The notes under the pieces: model-generated
Databases searched by the model: none
Seen by the model: only the letters and a program-made list of their open reading frames with translations
Told to the model about the DNA's origin: nothing
Part shown: piece after piece, positions 9,785 through 17,782 of the stretch
Layout: the number at the start of each line of letters is the position of its first letter
Position numbering within the stretch: the first letter of the stretch is position 1
Source of the DNA: a virus
IMG/VR virus record: IMGVR_UViG_3300033183_000350
Coordinates: 1 to 59,171 of that record
Length of the DNA: 59,171 nt
Strand: one strand, 5' to 3'
Translations under genes and position numbers: made by a program

Positions 9785-10240
9785 TTAGTCTCCGTGTACG
9801 AGTTGGTTGTATGTTTCCTCTAGGCTTTTTAGGTCGTGCTTAAGCATCAGTAGGTCTTGGATTTCGGAAGCTAGACCCCAGTTTCCATGATCTATGCCCT
9901 CACCATTGGTTGGGGATTTACAATCCTTGTAGTAGGAGTGTATCTCTTCCCCTGGATAACACGCTGGATCACGAGGGTCATATCCATCAGCGATACATTC
10001 CTCGATATAGTCTGATCCATACTCAGCCTCGTAGTCCAAAGGGATGAGGTCTTTGGTCATGTCTAGTGGGTCAAGACCTTTGAGGACACATTCTTTACAC
10101 AGGATTGTCTCATAACACCCATTATAAGAGGGAATGACCCGACCACCTCGACCCATACAGGCTTTGCAAGAGCGAGGGTGCTGTTGAACGATTTGAGCAT
10201 GGATTTGAGCGATCTTTGTGTCTATGGCTTGTTGGTTCAT
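9785..10240 (-). CDS. CxxCxGRGG zinc-binding protein (paralogue family)
   Basis: About 151 aa from the ATG at 10240, which has AAAGGAGAACCAA before it; the longer reading frame upstream lacks a ribosome site. Residues 25-55 hold CKACMGRGG then ILCKEC, a DnaJ-like zinc ribbon, followed by GLDPLDMTKDL. Three other genes in the window (49907, 55502, 56048) share this Cys-x2-Cys-x-G-x-G layout, and two of them also share GLNPLDxT. A C-terminal helix (LLMLKHDLKSLEETYNQL) ends it. Probably a small metal-binding adaptor; function unknown. Confidence 0.75.
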   Translation of the reverse strand: MNQQAIDTKIAQIHAQIVQQHPRSCKACMGRGGRVIPSYNGCYETILCKECVLKGLDPLDMTKDLIPLDYEAEYGSDYIEECIADGYDPRDPACYPGEEIHSYYKDCKSPTNGEGIDHGNWGLASEIQDLLMLKHDLKSLEETYNQLVHGD

Positions 10241-10277
10241 TTGGTTCTCCTTTATAGAGTTAGTGATGTTCAAAGAC

Positions 10278-10595
10278 CTACTCGTCTGTGTAGATGATTG
10301 TGCAGTTTCCCGACACCCCTGCACTTACTGGCTTGGTGGTGTCGATGTGTCTCCACTCACCGTCCACAGCGATGACATCCCATCGGGCGAAGTACCCGTC
10401 GCTGTGTTGCTCATTCATGATCTTCCCTGTGGATAGACCATGAAAGATAAGTCGCTCACCGCTGTAGCATTTAACCTCGGCTCGATTGCCAAGTACAGCG
10501 TACTTATCCCAATCGGCATCGGTACAGCCTGTAAAGACCTCTAGGGCAACGATTAGACAGATCCCCATGAGGGGATAAAACACATTGTTTCTCAT
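10278..10595 (-). CDS. Putative lipoprotein
   Basis: 105 aa. The N-terminus MRNNVFYPLMGICLIVALEV is followed by FTGC, a reasonable lipobox, so cleavage at Cys24 and lipid anchoring are likely. The mature part is a small strand-rich domain (AEVKCYSGERLIFHG; GYFARWDVIAV). Start chosen at 10595 because GGAAAG precedes it and because it gives a complete signal peptide. It lies 1 nt downstream of the 108-aa gene, probably the same operon. Confidence 0.75.
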   Translation of the reverse strand: MRNNVFYPLMGICLIVALEVFTGCTDADWDKYAVLGNRAEVKCYSGERLIFHGLSTGKIMNEQHSDGYFARWDVIAVDGEWRHIDTTKPVSAGVSGNCTIIYTDE

Positions 10596-10596
10596 A

Positions 10597-10923
10597 CTAC
10601 TTTCCTTGAGTGTATTCGGGTTTAGAGTCATAGTCCAAAGAGCGTTGACGAGGGGTGCGAGTATCGCCTTCTGGCTTAGGTTGGAAAACGATGCTTGCAC
10701 CTACCTCGATGGGTGATCCGATGCTCTTTAGGTTCTCCCCAATCTTTGAGCTAACATAGAAGCTCACATCAGCGAACATATTCATACCTTGACGGTAGTC
10801 TCCCTCACCTAAGACCACTCGGAAGATTTGATCAAGAGCCTCTTGGTCTGACATAGTGCTAGGCACTTTTACATTCTTGAGGACAAGCCCCAAGTCGATG
10901 TTCATTTCTCTGGTATCTGACAT
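10597..10923 (-). CDS. Hypothetical protein
   Basis: 108 aa, with AAGGAA before the start. The centre reads DQIFRVVLGEGDYRQGMNM and FYVSSKIGENLKSIGSPIE; the tail is polar and basic (TRTPRQRSLDYDSKPEYTQ). It sits between the gene at 10939 and the lipoprotein gene. No recognised domain. Confidence 0.7.
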   Translation of the reverse strand: MSDTREMNIDLGLVLKNVKVPSTMSDQEALDQIFRVVLGEGDYRQGMNMFADVSFYVSSKIGENLKSIGSPIEVGASIVFQPKPEGDTRTPRQRSLDYDSKPEYTQGK

Positions 10924-10938
10924 GGTATTCCTTCTTTC

Positions 10939-11406
10939 TTAAGAGAGAGTGCTTGGTGTTGAGAGGTTAGGGTGGAGGCGATACTTGAGCGTCTTGACCT
11001 TATCCTCGCCTTGATCCTGTAGCTTATCGAAGCCATGTAAGACTCGGTAGGTTAGCTCGACACAAGACCCATAAGCGTCATAGTCCGAAGCGACACGCCC
11101 TGTACCTTGACAGGCATTTGAGAGGGCTTTCCAAGTTGGCTCAGCCCCATTGAGTAGTCGAGTGATGTTCTCGATAGCTCGACCCTTTTCAAAGGTATAA
11201 GAGTTGCGACCCCATGCGGTCACTCGGACAAAGAGGTTTTTGAGAGGGAGTCGGATAACATACTCCCACACATTCCATCGGTCGCTTGAGTCAGAGCGAC
11301 CATAGGCGAACTCGACCTCACCGATGATCTCACCGTCTCGGACGATGACATCGGTCTTGTTGTAGTGGCTCTTATCGCCACGCTTATAACCCACTAACTT
11401 TATCAT
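10939..11406 (-). CDS. Hypothetical protein
   Basis: 155 aa, strand-rich N-terminal half (MIKLVGYKRGDKSHYNKTD; GEVEFAYGRSDSSDRW) and a helical second half. Strong ribosome site (AAAGGAGACACT). First gene after a canonical GTAACCCC promoter with stem-loop at 11434-11479, so it heads the operon 11406 to 9499. Not recognised. Confidence 0.75.
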   Translation of the reverse strand: MIKLVGYKRGDKSHYNKTDVIVRDGEIIGEVEFAYGRSDSSDRWNVWEYVIRLPLKNLFVRVTAWGRNSYTFEKGRAIENITRLLNGAEPTWKALSNACQGTGRVASDYDAYGSCVELTYRVLHGFDKLQDQGEDKVKTLKYRLHPNLSTPSTLS

Positions 11407-11453
11407 AGTGTCTCCTTTATGAGAGTTGATATGGAGGCTGACTTAGCCTCACT

Positions 11454-11479
11454 ACACTATGATATAGATAAGGGGTTAC
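11454..11479 (-). promoter_or_regulatory. GTAACCCC-type promoter with 5' stem-loop
   Basis: Perfect consensus on the minus strand (GTAACCCCTTATCTAT, ATCA, TAGTGT). A stem-loop of 6 bp (GAGGCT/AGCCTC, 5-nt loop) follows at 11450-11434. The start codon at 11406 is 47 nt downstream of the motif. Confidence 0.75.
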
Positions 11480-11487
11480 AACAGCTC

Positions 11488-11871
11488 TTATCCTTCAGGG
11501 AACAGGTTGTCTACGCTCTCCTCAACAAAGGGGGAGGGTTCTTCCTCTTGAGCGTTCTGATTGCCTTGGTGAGCGAGGAGTCGTACCTCAATGGACTTAC
11601 CGAACAGTTGCTTGCGTGAGAGCGATTTAACGATGTCCTTATCCCATTCAACCACGCTGTACAGATCGGTGTCCTCAAAGTCGAACATATCTGTATGAAC
11701 AAGTGCGAGCTTGAGGGCATCAGAAGGTGTCTCGGCAAAGTCGGTGCGTATGATCTTATACTCATCATCTTCATCAGACCTTGAGGACAGACAGATCCCG
11801 AACGCATATTGATTGCGAGGCATGGATTTGAGGAAAAAGGATGAGCCACGCTTTGGCTTAAAGTTATTCAT
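11488..11871 (-). CDS. Hypothetical protein
   Basis: 127 aa with a basic N-terminus (MNNFKPKRGSSFFLKSMPRN) and an acidic C-terminus ending FVEESVDNLFPEG. Residues 30-75 (YKIIRTDFAETPSDALKLAL; DLYSVVEWDKDIVKSL) look like a compact alpha/beta fold. Starts about 37 nt after an ATCATATAAC-like box. Not recognised. Confidence 0.7.
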   Translation of the reverse strand: MNNFKPKRGSSFFLKSMPRNQYAFGICLSSRSDEDDEYKIIRTDFAETPSDALKLALVHTDMFDFEDTDLYSVVEWDKDIVKSLSRKQLFGKSIEVRLLAHQGNQNAQEEEPSPFVEESVDNLFPEG

Positions 11872-11908
11872 ATTGTCATCTCCTGTAGGAGTGGTTGTTG
11901 ATTTTTAG

Positions 11909-11918
11909 GTTATATGAA
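11909..11918 (-). promoter_or_regulatory. CATATAAC-class promoter box
   Basis: TTCATATAAC on the minus strand, 37 nt before the start at 11871, the same spacing as in other members of this class. Confidence 0.5.
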
Positions 11919-12221
11919 AAGTAGGATTACCGAGACTGAAAAGCAGAGGTTTCTCACAAATAAGAGAGAAGCCCTTTCGACAACCAGATCCTTGATCTCC
12001 TCGTTATTCTCCATGTCCTCATATCGTATGAGTGAACCATTCTCTATGTGGTCAATCGTCTCTGGATCATCAAGGTTGTCTTGGATCAGCAGGTACTTTT
12101 GAAAGTCTGATCTGTTCTCTGCGATTTCTTGTAGCTTTAAGAACACGAGATGGAGCAGAGCTTTACTGCGAATATGAGTGTAAGCGACAGCTACGCCAAG
12201 TGCGATTAAAAGTGGAGTCAT
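11910..12221 (-). CDS. Small membrane protein
   Basis: 103 aa with hydrophobic ends: residues 1-13 (MTPLLIALGVAVA) and the last 15 (LCFSVSVILLFI) could both insert in a membrane, with a charged central helix (EIAENRSDFQKYLLIQ; EDMENNEEIKDLVVERA) between. The ATG directly follows the TAA of the preceding gene, so translation is coupled. Function unknown. Confidence 0.65.
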   Translation of the reverse strand: MTPLLIALGVAVAYTHIRSKALLHLVFLKLQEIAENRSDFQKYLLIQDNLDDPETIDHIENGSLIRYEDMENNEEIKDLVVERASLLFVRNLCFSVSVILLFI

Positions 12222-12476
12222 TTAGTTTCCGAAGTTATCCTTTGGTTTCTTGATGTGGTTAGCAAGCTCTTTCCATTGAGCTTTACTTACGGATGAGTTT
12301 TTGAAGTAGTTGTTCTTGACCATCTTGTAAGATGATTCTGGAAAGTCTCGTTGAGATGCCTTAGCCCCTTGTGAGTTTTCAAGTAGCTCCTCGAACTCTT
12401 TGAATGGGACATCCGCCATAGAACAAATGACCTCTAAGGCTCTCTCTGCTGGTGTTTTGTTTCGACCTCTAGCCAT
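12222..12476 (-). CDS. Small basic hypothetical protein
   Basis: 84 aa, basic at both ends (ARGRNKTPAERALEVICSMA; KELANHIKKPKDNFGN), probably helical and possibly nucleic-acid binding. GGAG precedes the start. A CATATAAC box lies 39 nt upstream. Coupled to the membrane protein downstream. Confidence 0.7.
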   Translation of the reverse strand: MARGRNKTPAERALEVICSMADVPFKEFEELLENSQGAKASQRDFPESSYKMVKNNYFKNSSVSKAQWKELANHIKKPKDNFGN

Positions 12477-12515
12477 GATGGGTACTCCTTTGTAGTTTAT
12501 TTATTGGCTACCAAT

Positions 12516-12526
12516 GTTTATATGAT
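12516..12526 (-). promoter_or_regulatory. CATATAAC-class promoter box
   Basis: ATCATATAAAC on the minus strand, 39 nt before the start at 12476. Confidence 0.5.
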
Positions 12527-12551
12527 TTAACCCTTGAATGGAGAATGACTT

Positions 12552-13001
12552 ATGAGAAGATCAGCTAGTGAAATTATTAATGACCTTGAGATGAGGGTCG
12601 CTCGTCTTGAGAAATCAGCAGTCAACCTCAGAATGAATCCAGCTAAAAAGAGTTCGGGTATAGAAGAGGTGGTTGATGCCCTTAAAGACGGAAGCCTTAA
12701 CCTCTATGAGTTAAGCGACTTTGCTGTGAACACCTTGAGGGACAACTATCGAAGCCTCAAAGAAGTGAGACTAAGGAAAGAGTATGAGCAGAAACTCAGC
12801 GAGATCAACCCAAGTGCAGACCTTCGTAAGCTCCATGATTGGTATGCTCGACAAATGCGAGGTGATGTTGCTGGTGAGGCGAGCTTTAAGAAGTTTATGA
12901 AGCTGAAGCCAGATGTTGACTTAGGGATTCCCCTTCACTCAAGTATCAAGTATTACCTCTATCAAGCTCTGATTGCAAACCAGACACTTAGACTACCTTA
13001 A
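12552..13001 (+). CDS. Protein with shared N-terminal tag
   Basis: 149 aa. Residues 1-22 (MRRSASEIINDLEMRVARLE) repeat the tag of the gene at 8847, including the leader GAATGGAGAATGACTT. Beyond the tag the two proteins are unrelated. The remainder is helical (EVVDALKDGSLNLYELSDF; LHDWYARQMRGDVAGEASF). A tag on different bodies suggests a sorting signal rather than shared catalysis. Confidence 0.75.
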   Translation: MRRSASEIINDLEMRVARLEKSAVNLRMNPAKKSSGIEEVVDALKDGSLNLYELSDFAVNTLRDNYRSLKEVRLRKEYEQKLSEINPSADLRKLHDWYARQMRGDVAGEASFKKFMKLKPDVDLGIPLHSSIKYYLYQALIANQTLRLP

Positions 13002-13015
13002 GGGAGGTGATGAAA

Positions 13016-13306
13016 ATGGCACACTGCATCCTTCTAAAAAGACACCTAGATAACCTTGAGCTTGAAGCCTGTATGCTTTTGAAAGCCTATGAGAAAAACT
13101 CACATTTCATCGCTAAATGTGCCGAGAAATCAAATGTCACCCTCACCAAGTCAAGAGTACAAGGTGGCGAGTCTGGTGATTTTATTTTCTTTTGGGTAGT
13201 TCCAAGTATGTTTAATAATAGACTACCCGCTAAGGCACAGTTAAATAGGCTTAACGATTTTGTTGATCGGTTAGAAAGCACTAAACTTATTGTAGATATA
13301 ATCTAA
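13016..13306 (+). CDS. Hypothetical protein
   Basis: About 96 aa. AGGGAGG is 8 nt before the ATG at 13016, preferred over in-frame starts at 13007 and 13010. N-terminal helix (AHCILLKRHLDNLELEACML), central strands (VQGGESGDFIFFWVVPSMF) and a C-terminal helix. The stop overlaps that of the convergent gene by 4 nt. Not recognised. Confidence 0.65.
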   Translation: MAHCILLKRHLDNLELEACMLLKAYEKNSHFIAKCAEKSNVTLTKSRVQGGESGDFIFFWVVPSMFNNRLPAKAQLNRLNDFVDRLESTKLIVDII

Positions 13307-13587
13307 TTGTTTTTCTTAACATAGACACCGTATCTAGCTCTGCCGATCAATCCCATCTGCTTCATATTTCCTAGCTCTTGGGAGATCTGGTCTCTTAGTC
13401 GGACACGATCTTTGGTGCTAGTAGTCTTTGAGGTTTTAGACTCGCCCTTCCTTAGATGAAAAGAGGGGTTGAGATTCTTGCCTTTGATATAAGCGTTGAG
13501 ACAATCTTCAACTGTTTGTGGTGTTCCCACTTGGTTGAAGTGTATAGTTAAAAAGCGTCTTATATCTTGTCTTCTACTTATAGGCAT
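13303..13587 (-). CDS. Small basic protein, possibly DNA-binding
   Basis: 94 aa, rich in Lys/Arg, with a possible winged-helix pattern (QDIRRFLTIHFNQVGTPQTV; ISQELGNMKQMGLIGRARYG) in which a final GRARYGVYVKK wing would follow a recognition helix. Start taken at the ATG at 13587 (a GTG exists at 13599). No clear ribosome site. The divergent gene's ATG is only 4 nt away. Confidence 0.6.
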   Translation of the reverse strand: MPISRRQDIRRFLTIHFNQVGTPQTVEDCLNAYIKGKNLNPSFHLRKGESKTSKTTSTKDRVRLRDQISQELGNMKQMGLIGRARYGVYVKKNN

Positions 13588-13591
13588 AGTG

Positions 13592-13933
13592 ATGTTCACA
13601 GAGATTAAAAATGGTAAGCGTTGTTGTCAATATCCTTCACTTTATATTACCCCTTGGGATTACCTTAAAGCAGTTTTAAATGAGTCTGGTTTTGTAGATC
13701 AACAGAAGGCATCTTCAAGGGAGTACATTGTAAAGGGTTGTGATAACAAGATTTTGCTCTATGTGAAGTTCAACACAGAAGAAATGTGTAAGATCGTATT
13801 TGTCGCTGAGTGCGGTGAGAATCTGTCTTGTGAGCTATATTGGAATCACCGAGGCAACTTCCATGAGAACGGAGACTTGGTTCTCTTTAACATTCGGAAG
13901 ATCTGGTCCTCTTTGACCACTCTTGACGAATGA
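13592..13933 (+). CDS. GF/W small-protein family member
   Basis: 113 aa from the ATG at 13592; family comparison (short N-terminal ..NGKR.. segment, then DYLKAVLNESGFVDQ) supports this start although no ribosome site is visible. The family has a helix ending in GF, a strand pair and a final I(R)xxW helix (here FNIRKIW). Other members: 13887, 33635, 35027, 36560, 57170, 57555, 58129. Function unknown. Confidence 0.7.
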   Translation: MFTEIKNGKRCCQYPSLYITPWDYLKAVLNESGFVDQQKASSREYIVKGCDNKILLYVKFNTEEMCKIVFVAECGENLSCELYWNHRGNFHENGDLVLFNIRKIWSSLTTLDE

Positions 13934-14210
13934 GGTCAAAGAAATCTTGAGAATCACTTATGAGATAGGGGCATTGATTATCGAAACCCCATGTGGCGTT
14001 GTTAGTATTCACTAGGATGTAAATATCTGTATCAGCTAAGTACCAACGCTCCACCCCTGCATATTCCCCATACTTTTTGAACCCACTCTCGATAAGTCCG
14101 ACAGAAAAGAACATCAAACATTTGTTCTCTTTGCCCTCTTTAAACGCTTCTAGGGCTTTGTTCGACCATCCTCTTTTGAAGTCGATTTTGTTTGTGGCGA
14201 GAGAGATCAT
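13887..14210 (-). CDS. GF/W small-protein family member
   Basis: 107 aa. Carries the family hallmarks: GLIESGFKKYGEYAGVERWY, strands, and a final FFDLIRQEW helix. It is the last gene of the structural operon, its ATG overlapping the previous stop (ATGA). The 3' end overlaps the convergent gene by 47 nt, unusually much for this window. Function unknown. Confidence 0.7.
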   Translation of the reverse strand: MISLATNKIDFKRGWSNKALEAFKEGKENKCLMFFSVGLIESGFKKYGEYAGVERWYLADTDIYILVNTNNATWGFDNQCPYLISDSQDFFDLIRQEWSKRTRSSEC

Positions 14211-15187
14211 AGGGCTGTGTTATCCTCCTCACCTGTATCAACATCATCAAGCAATGATTTGTAATAAGGCTCTGGCCCACGATCTCTAGGCTTACTAAAG
14301 TCGGGTACACTTGATGCCACACTATCCACAGTGTTTGGTGCAGGAGCACCTTGTACGGTATCGCTAGAACCTGGGAGCTGTTCTTGATCCATCGCTTCAA
14401 AGAAGTTGAGGTCAATGTTGGTCACGATATGTGAGAGGTGTACCTCATCGAGTTGCTTGTTCGGGTCATAGGGGGCGAGTTGAGCTGTTGTGCCAGAGAG
14501 AGCATTGAACAAGATGTCGTCTCTTTCGATTAACAACTGTTCTCTTAAATCACAGAGCTTGATGATCCTCGCTTCGAGGTTGTTCCTCAAGTGTGAGATT
14601 TCTTGTGTCGCCCATTTACGGGCATGGTATACCACACCACCTATTTGATCTGCTCTTGGATAAATACTCTTATTACTGCCACCTAACCTCCAACCAGGAA
14701 ACTTTAGAACAGGCAACCACCCCGAAGTATCTATCTGCTCTGACTCTTCTGCTGTCGCAGTTCTAGGGTATAGGACACCACCGTATGGCTGATCATAGCT
14801 CTTGTAAACATTCCGAGTATTGCCTTGTGAGTCTGTTACTCTAGGTTGATCTACTCCTGGTTCAGTTTCTCGCTCAATCCAATCATAAGAGTCTGGTCTT
14901 AAAAACATGGATATATCAAAGGGGTTTCCACCTTGAGCGATATATGCTTTTAAGAGCTTTCCGAGAGCAGAGTTGACATCGACATCAAGTCCGACTCTTT
15001 TTTCAGTACAGACTTGAGCTTCTCCTTCACCCGTCTTTTCATAGGTGATGCGTATCTCTCCTATGCGATTGATCTCTTTATTGATGTGGTTGATCCGATA
15101 ACCAACATTCTGTCTTTGCAATAGGACAAAGCGTCTAAACTCTAGCCATTGCCCTTTACGAAACATACAGTTCCAACCGAAGCTCAT
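14207..15187 (-). CDS. Probable virion structural protein
   Basis: 326 aa. Not recognised by motif. A central region with PFDISMFLRPDSYDWIERET and GGVLYPRTATAEESEQ, a helical stretch (QEISHLRNNLEARIIKLCDL) and a Pro/Ser-rich acidic tail. TAATG overlap with the 800-aa gene and membership of the 27.5-13.9 kb operon argue for a tail/baseplate role. Confidence 0.65.
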   Translation of the reverse strand: MSFGWNCMFRKGQWLEFRRFVLLQRQNVGYRINHINKEINRIGEIRITYEKTGEGEAQVCTEKRVGLDVDVNSALGKLLKAYIAQGGNPFDISMFLRPDSYDWIERETEPGVDQPRVTDSQGNTRNVYKSYDQPYGGVLYPRTATAEESEQIDTSGWLPVLKFPGWRLGGSNKSIYPRADQIGGVVYHARKWATQEISHLRNNLEARIIKLCDLREQLLIERDDILFNALSGTTAQLAPYDPNKQLDEVHLSHIVTNIDLNFFEAMDQEQLPGSSDTVQGAPAPNTVDSVASSVPDFSKPRDRGPEPYYKSLLDDVDTGEEDNTAL

Positions 15188-17589
15188 TATCCTTCTCCCT
15201 CTCCACCCATGAGGGCGATAAAGAAATCAATAAGAATGGATGGAACACCTCCAGCTACAACCATCGCACCAGTGCCATACCCGCCCGAACCGATGTCGGG
15301 TTTATCTTCTGACTGTTGAAGGGCAGAGATAAGACCTGCTGTACCATCAGCTAAATGGAATGTGCCGTATAGACCAGCAGGGAAACGGAAGCTCAGTATT
15401 AAATCTATGAGGGTTTTTATCTTTGCTATAATCGCCTGTACTTGGGCGATCCTCGTTTTCAGCATATGGATGAACTTAAGTATCTGAGCAACGATACCCT
15501 CAAGACCTTTTAGAAATCCTTCCATGTACTTTTTAACTGTATCTATAAAGTCGGTTAAAGAGCTGAGGTCGGCATCTCTAAAGGGTCGCTGATTGATCCA
15601 AGCACCTGTCTCGGTTGTGAGAGGGGGGCTTAGGGTGACTACTCTTTGTGCGAGTCTGAATGTCTCTTTAAAGTCCTTATGCAAAAAGAGGTGTCCGATA
15701 AACACTCCGTGGTCTATAACCACAGGGGATTTAGATCCGACCCAACGATCATGGACAACCGAGTCTCCAAGTCTCTCATAAAGCTGTAAATCGTAGTTAG
15801 CGTTTAGCATATCTAATGTTACATCTCGATCTTCATTGATATAAATGCTAGTAGGTTGAATACCTACTTCCCCTCCTGTAGCTGTGTCCTTCATCATCTT
15901 TGCGAGGTCGAGAGGAAACTCGTTGATCTTGTCTAAGCTATCCTTCAAAGAGTTAAGGGTCGCATCCGAAGGCATATCAGACTTAAACCTAAGCATGATC
16001 TTCCTTAGCCATTCATTAGCCTTTAATGCAAACTCTTGGGTGAGCTGATTTCCTACATATAAGTCAGCGTTAGATTCATAATAAAGCGATATGAGTTGTT
16101 GCTCTTTACCCACAGGACTATCAAAGCCAAGTATGTTCAAGTGGTATACCTCATACGGATGAGTTAGCAGGTGAGCGAGCCAATAAAACTTAACTGCTTT
16201 GAGATACTTTTCTCGTATGTCGGAGGGGCTTTTGACCACTACTGTGGCAGAGGGTTTAGAGATACTACCTTTACCCATTGCAAGAGAGACTAAACTCTCA
16301 CCGACACGACCAGAGGTAAGAAAATCTCCTTCCACTAACTGATCCTGTGTCCCGAATCGTAAAAGACCAGGTAGCTCAACAGTTGTCTTACTTATGGAGT
16401 TGTAGTCATCAGAGTCGATTGTGAGCGAATACAGAGTAATGTAATACTCTGGATCTAAGTTCCCATCTATCTCTAGTTTCTCTAAGGGAATGTCGAAAGA
16501 GAAATCGTTGTCTCCAACTAGACCTCCACCCCCTCCCCCATAGATGAAGCACCGATAAACATCGGAGATTTTTCGACCGTCAATGTTGTTGAGGTAATAA
16601 CTGTCCTCTCCCTTTATGATGAAAGACCCACTTGTGCCTATCCCATCGGGAGTCTCATCAAGGGGTTGGAACTCTTTGGACTCATCGAGTTTAGTGAACG
16701 CTGGGTCATCACTCTTAATAAGAGGCCAGAGACGAGGGTCTGTTTCCCCACCTACCAAGTCTTGAACAGTAGATTTATTTGGGCCGAATGCGGCTATCTC
16801 CACATCTTCTGTAGGCGGCCTCTCCACATTGTTAATGTAAGCGATCTTCTCATTTGCATTACGAGTGGCTACAGAAAACAAGAAGTAGTCGGGCAATATG
16901 AATGTCTTAGGAAAAACCTTATTCGTTGAGGGTGGGGCTGGTAAGTTCCATTTGATTCTTATCCCATCTGGCTTATACACATTTGGGATCTCGATGTCTC
17001 CAACGATGTCATTGTAATAACCTACTCGTACATTTATCGGAGCTTCTGCTTTATCGCTTGCCCCTTTAAATGACAGAAAGAGCTTAAGTAGCTTCTTAAT
17101 GTAAGCGATGATCGCCCCTAACTTTGAGGCATCCGCACCTGCAAAGAAGGTCATTGCGAATACTTTGCTTTGAGGGGAGAAGTTAGGGCGAGTAGGGTCT
17201 TTGAGGTTTAATAGCTTCTCTACCATCCGGCTTTCAAATGCAGGGTATCCACCGAGTAGGCTTTCAGCAGGGTTCTTGAACTCTTTTTTATCCCATGTGA
17301 TATACCAGCCAAGATTGCGAAGATCAGCGATAAAGGAATTTAACAGAGCGATGATTTCTTCAATGATTGGCTTAAGTGGATTGGTGAAGTCGATCAGTAA
17401 TGAAGCAATGAAGTCCAATGCAGAGTTTACTAGAGCGAATGTGAGATTGACGATCTCAAACATCGCATCCGTTTTCTCTTTGGTTTCATCTAAGAGCTTA
17501 TAAAAATCGTTCTCCTTGGCAATACCTACATGACCCCATGTATTAAAGCCAGGTGCTTTAGCCCATCCATTAGGGTCGTTATCAGCCAT
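15187..17589 (-). CDS. Large virion structural protein
   Basis: 800 aa. The N-terminal 170 residues contain long hydrophobic helices (NLTFALVNSALDFIASLLID; PLKPIIEEIIALLNSFIADL) and the C-terminal 130 hold more (YMEGFLKGLEGIVAQILKFI), with a strand-rich middle. The layout resembles large phage baseplate or tail-associated proteins, but no named family is evident. Overlaps the 66-aa gene by 8 nt. Hydrophobic segments could contact the envelope during infection; this is inference. Confidence 0.65.
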   Translation of the reverse strand: MADNDPNGWAKAPGFNTWGHVGIAKENDFYKLLDETKEKTDAMFEIVNLTFALVNSALDFIASLLIDFTNPLKPIIEEIIALLNSFIADLRNLGWYITWDKKEFKNPAESLLGGYPAFESRMVEKLLNLKDPTRPNFSPQSKVFAMTFFAGADASKLGAIIAYIKKLLKLFLSFKGASDKAEAPINVRVGYYNDIVGDIEIPNVYKPDGIRIKWNLPAPPSTNKVFPKTFILPDYFLFSVATRNANEKIAYINNVERPPTEDVEIAAFGPNKSTVQDLVGGETDPRLWPLIKSDDPAFTKLDESKEFQPLDETPDGIGTSGSFIIKGEDSYYLNNIDGRKISDVYRCFIYGGGGGGLVGDNDFSFDIPLEKLEIDGNLDPEYYITLYSLTIDSDDYNSISKTTVELPGLLRFGTQDQLVEGDFLTSGRVGESLVSLAMGKGSISKPSATVVVKSPSDIREKYLKAVKFYWLAHLLTHPYEVYHLNILGFDSPVGKEQQLISLYYESNADLYVGNQLTQEFALKANEWLRKIMLRFKSDMPSDATLNSLKDSLDKINEFPLDLAKMMKDTATGGEVGIQPTSIYINEDRDVTLDMLNANYDLQLYERLGDSVVHDRWVGSKSPVVIDHGVFIGHLFLHKDFKETFRLAQRVVTLSPPLTTETGAWINQRPFRDADLSSLTDFIDTVKKYMEGFLKGLEGIVAQILKFIHMLKTRIAQVQAIIAKIKTLIDLILSFRFPAGLYGTFHLADGTAGLISALQQSEDKPDIGSGGYGTGAMVVAGGVPSILIDFFIALMGGEGEG

Positions 17590-17782
17590 TGGGGTCTACC
17601 TTTCTCTTTTTCTTTTGTAGCTCCCACTTAGCGAGTGCTTGTTCGAGGACAGCTAAGTTGCCTAAGTCCTCTTGTAGCTTACCCTCGTAGTGTGCTTGAA
17701 GCGTCCTTAAGTTCTCTAGGAGCTTCCCTACCTCTGTGCCATTAAGGTTTGGCTCTTTGGGTGTCTTTTTCCACTTACTCAT
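17582..17782 (-). CDS. Small coiled-coil protein
   Basis: 66 aa, almost entirely one amphipathic helix (KLLENLRTLQAHYEGKLQED; LAVLEQALAKWELQKKKRK). Overlaps the giant gene by 4 nt and the 800-aa gene by 8 nt, so it is co-translated with both and may be a linker or assembly chaperone for them. Confidence 0.7.
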   Translation of the reverse strand: MSKWKKTPKEPNLNGTEVGKLLENLRTLQAHYEGKLQEDLGNLAVLEQALAKWELQKKKRKVDPNG

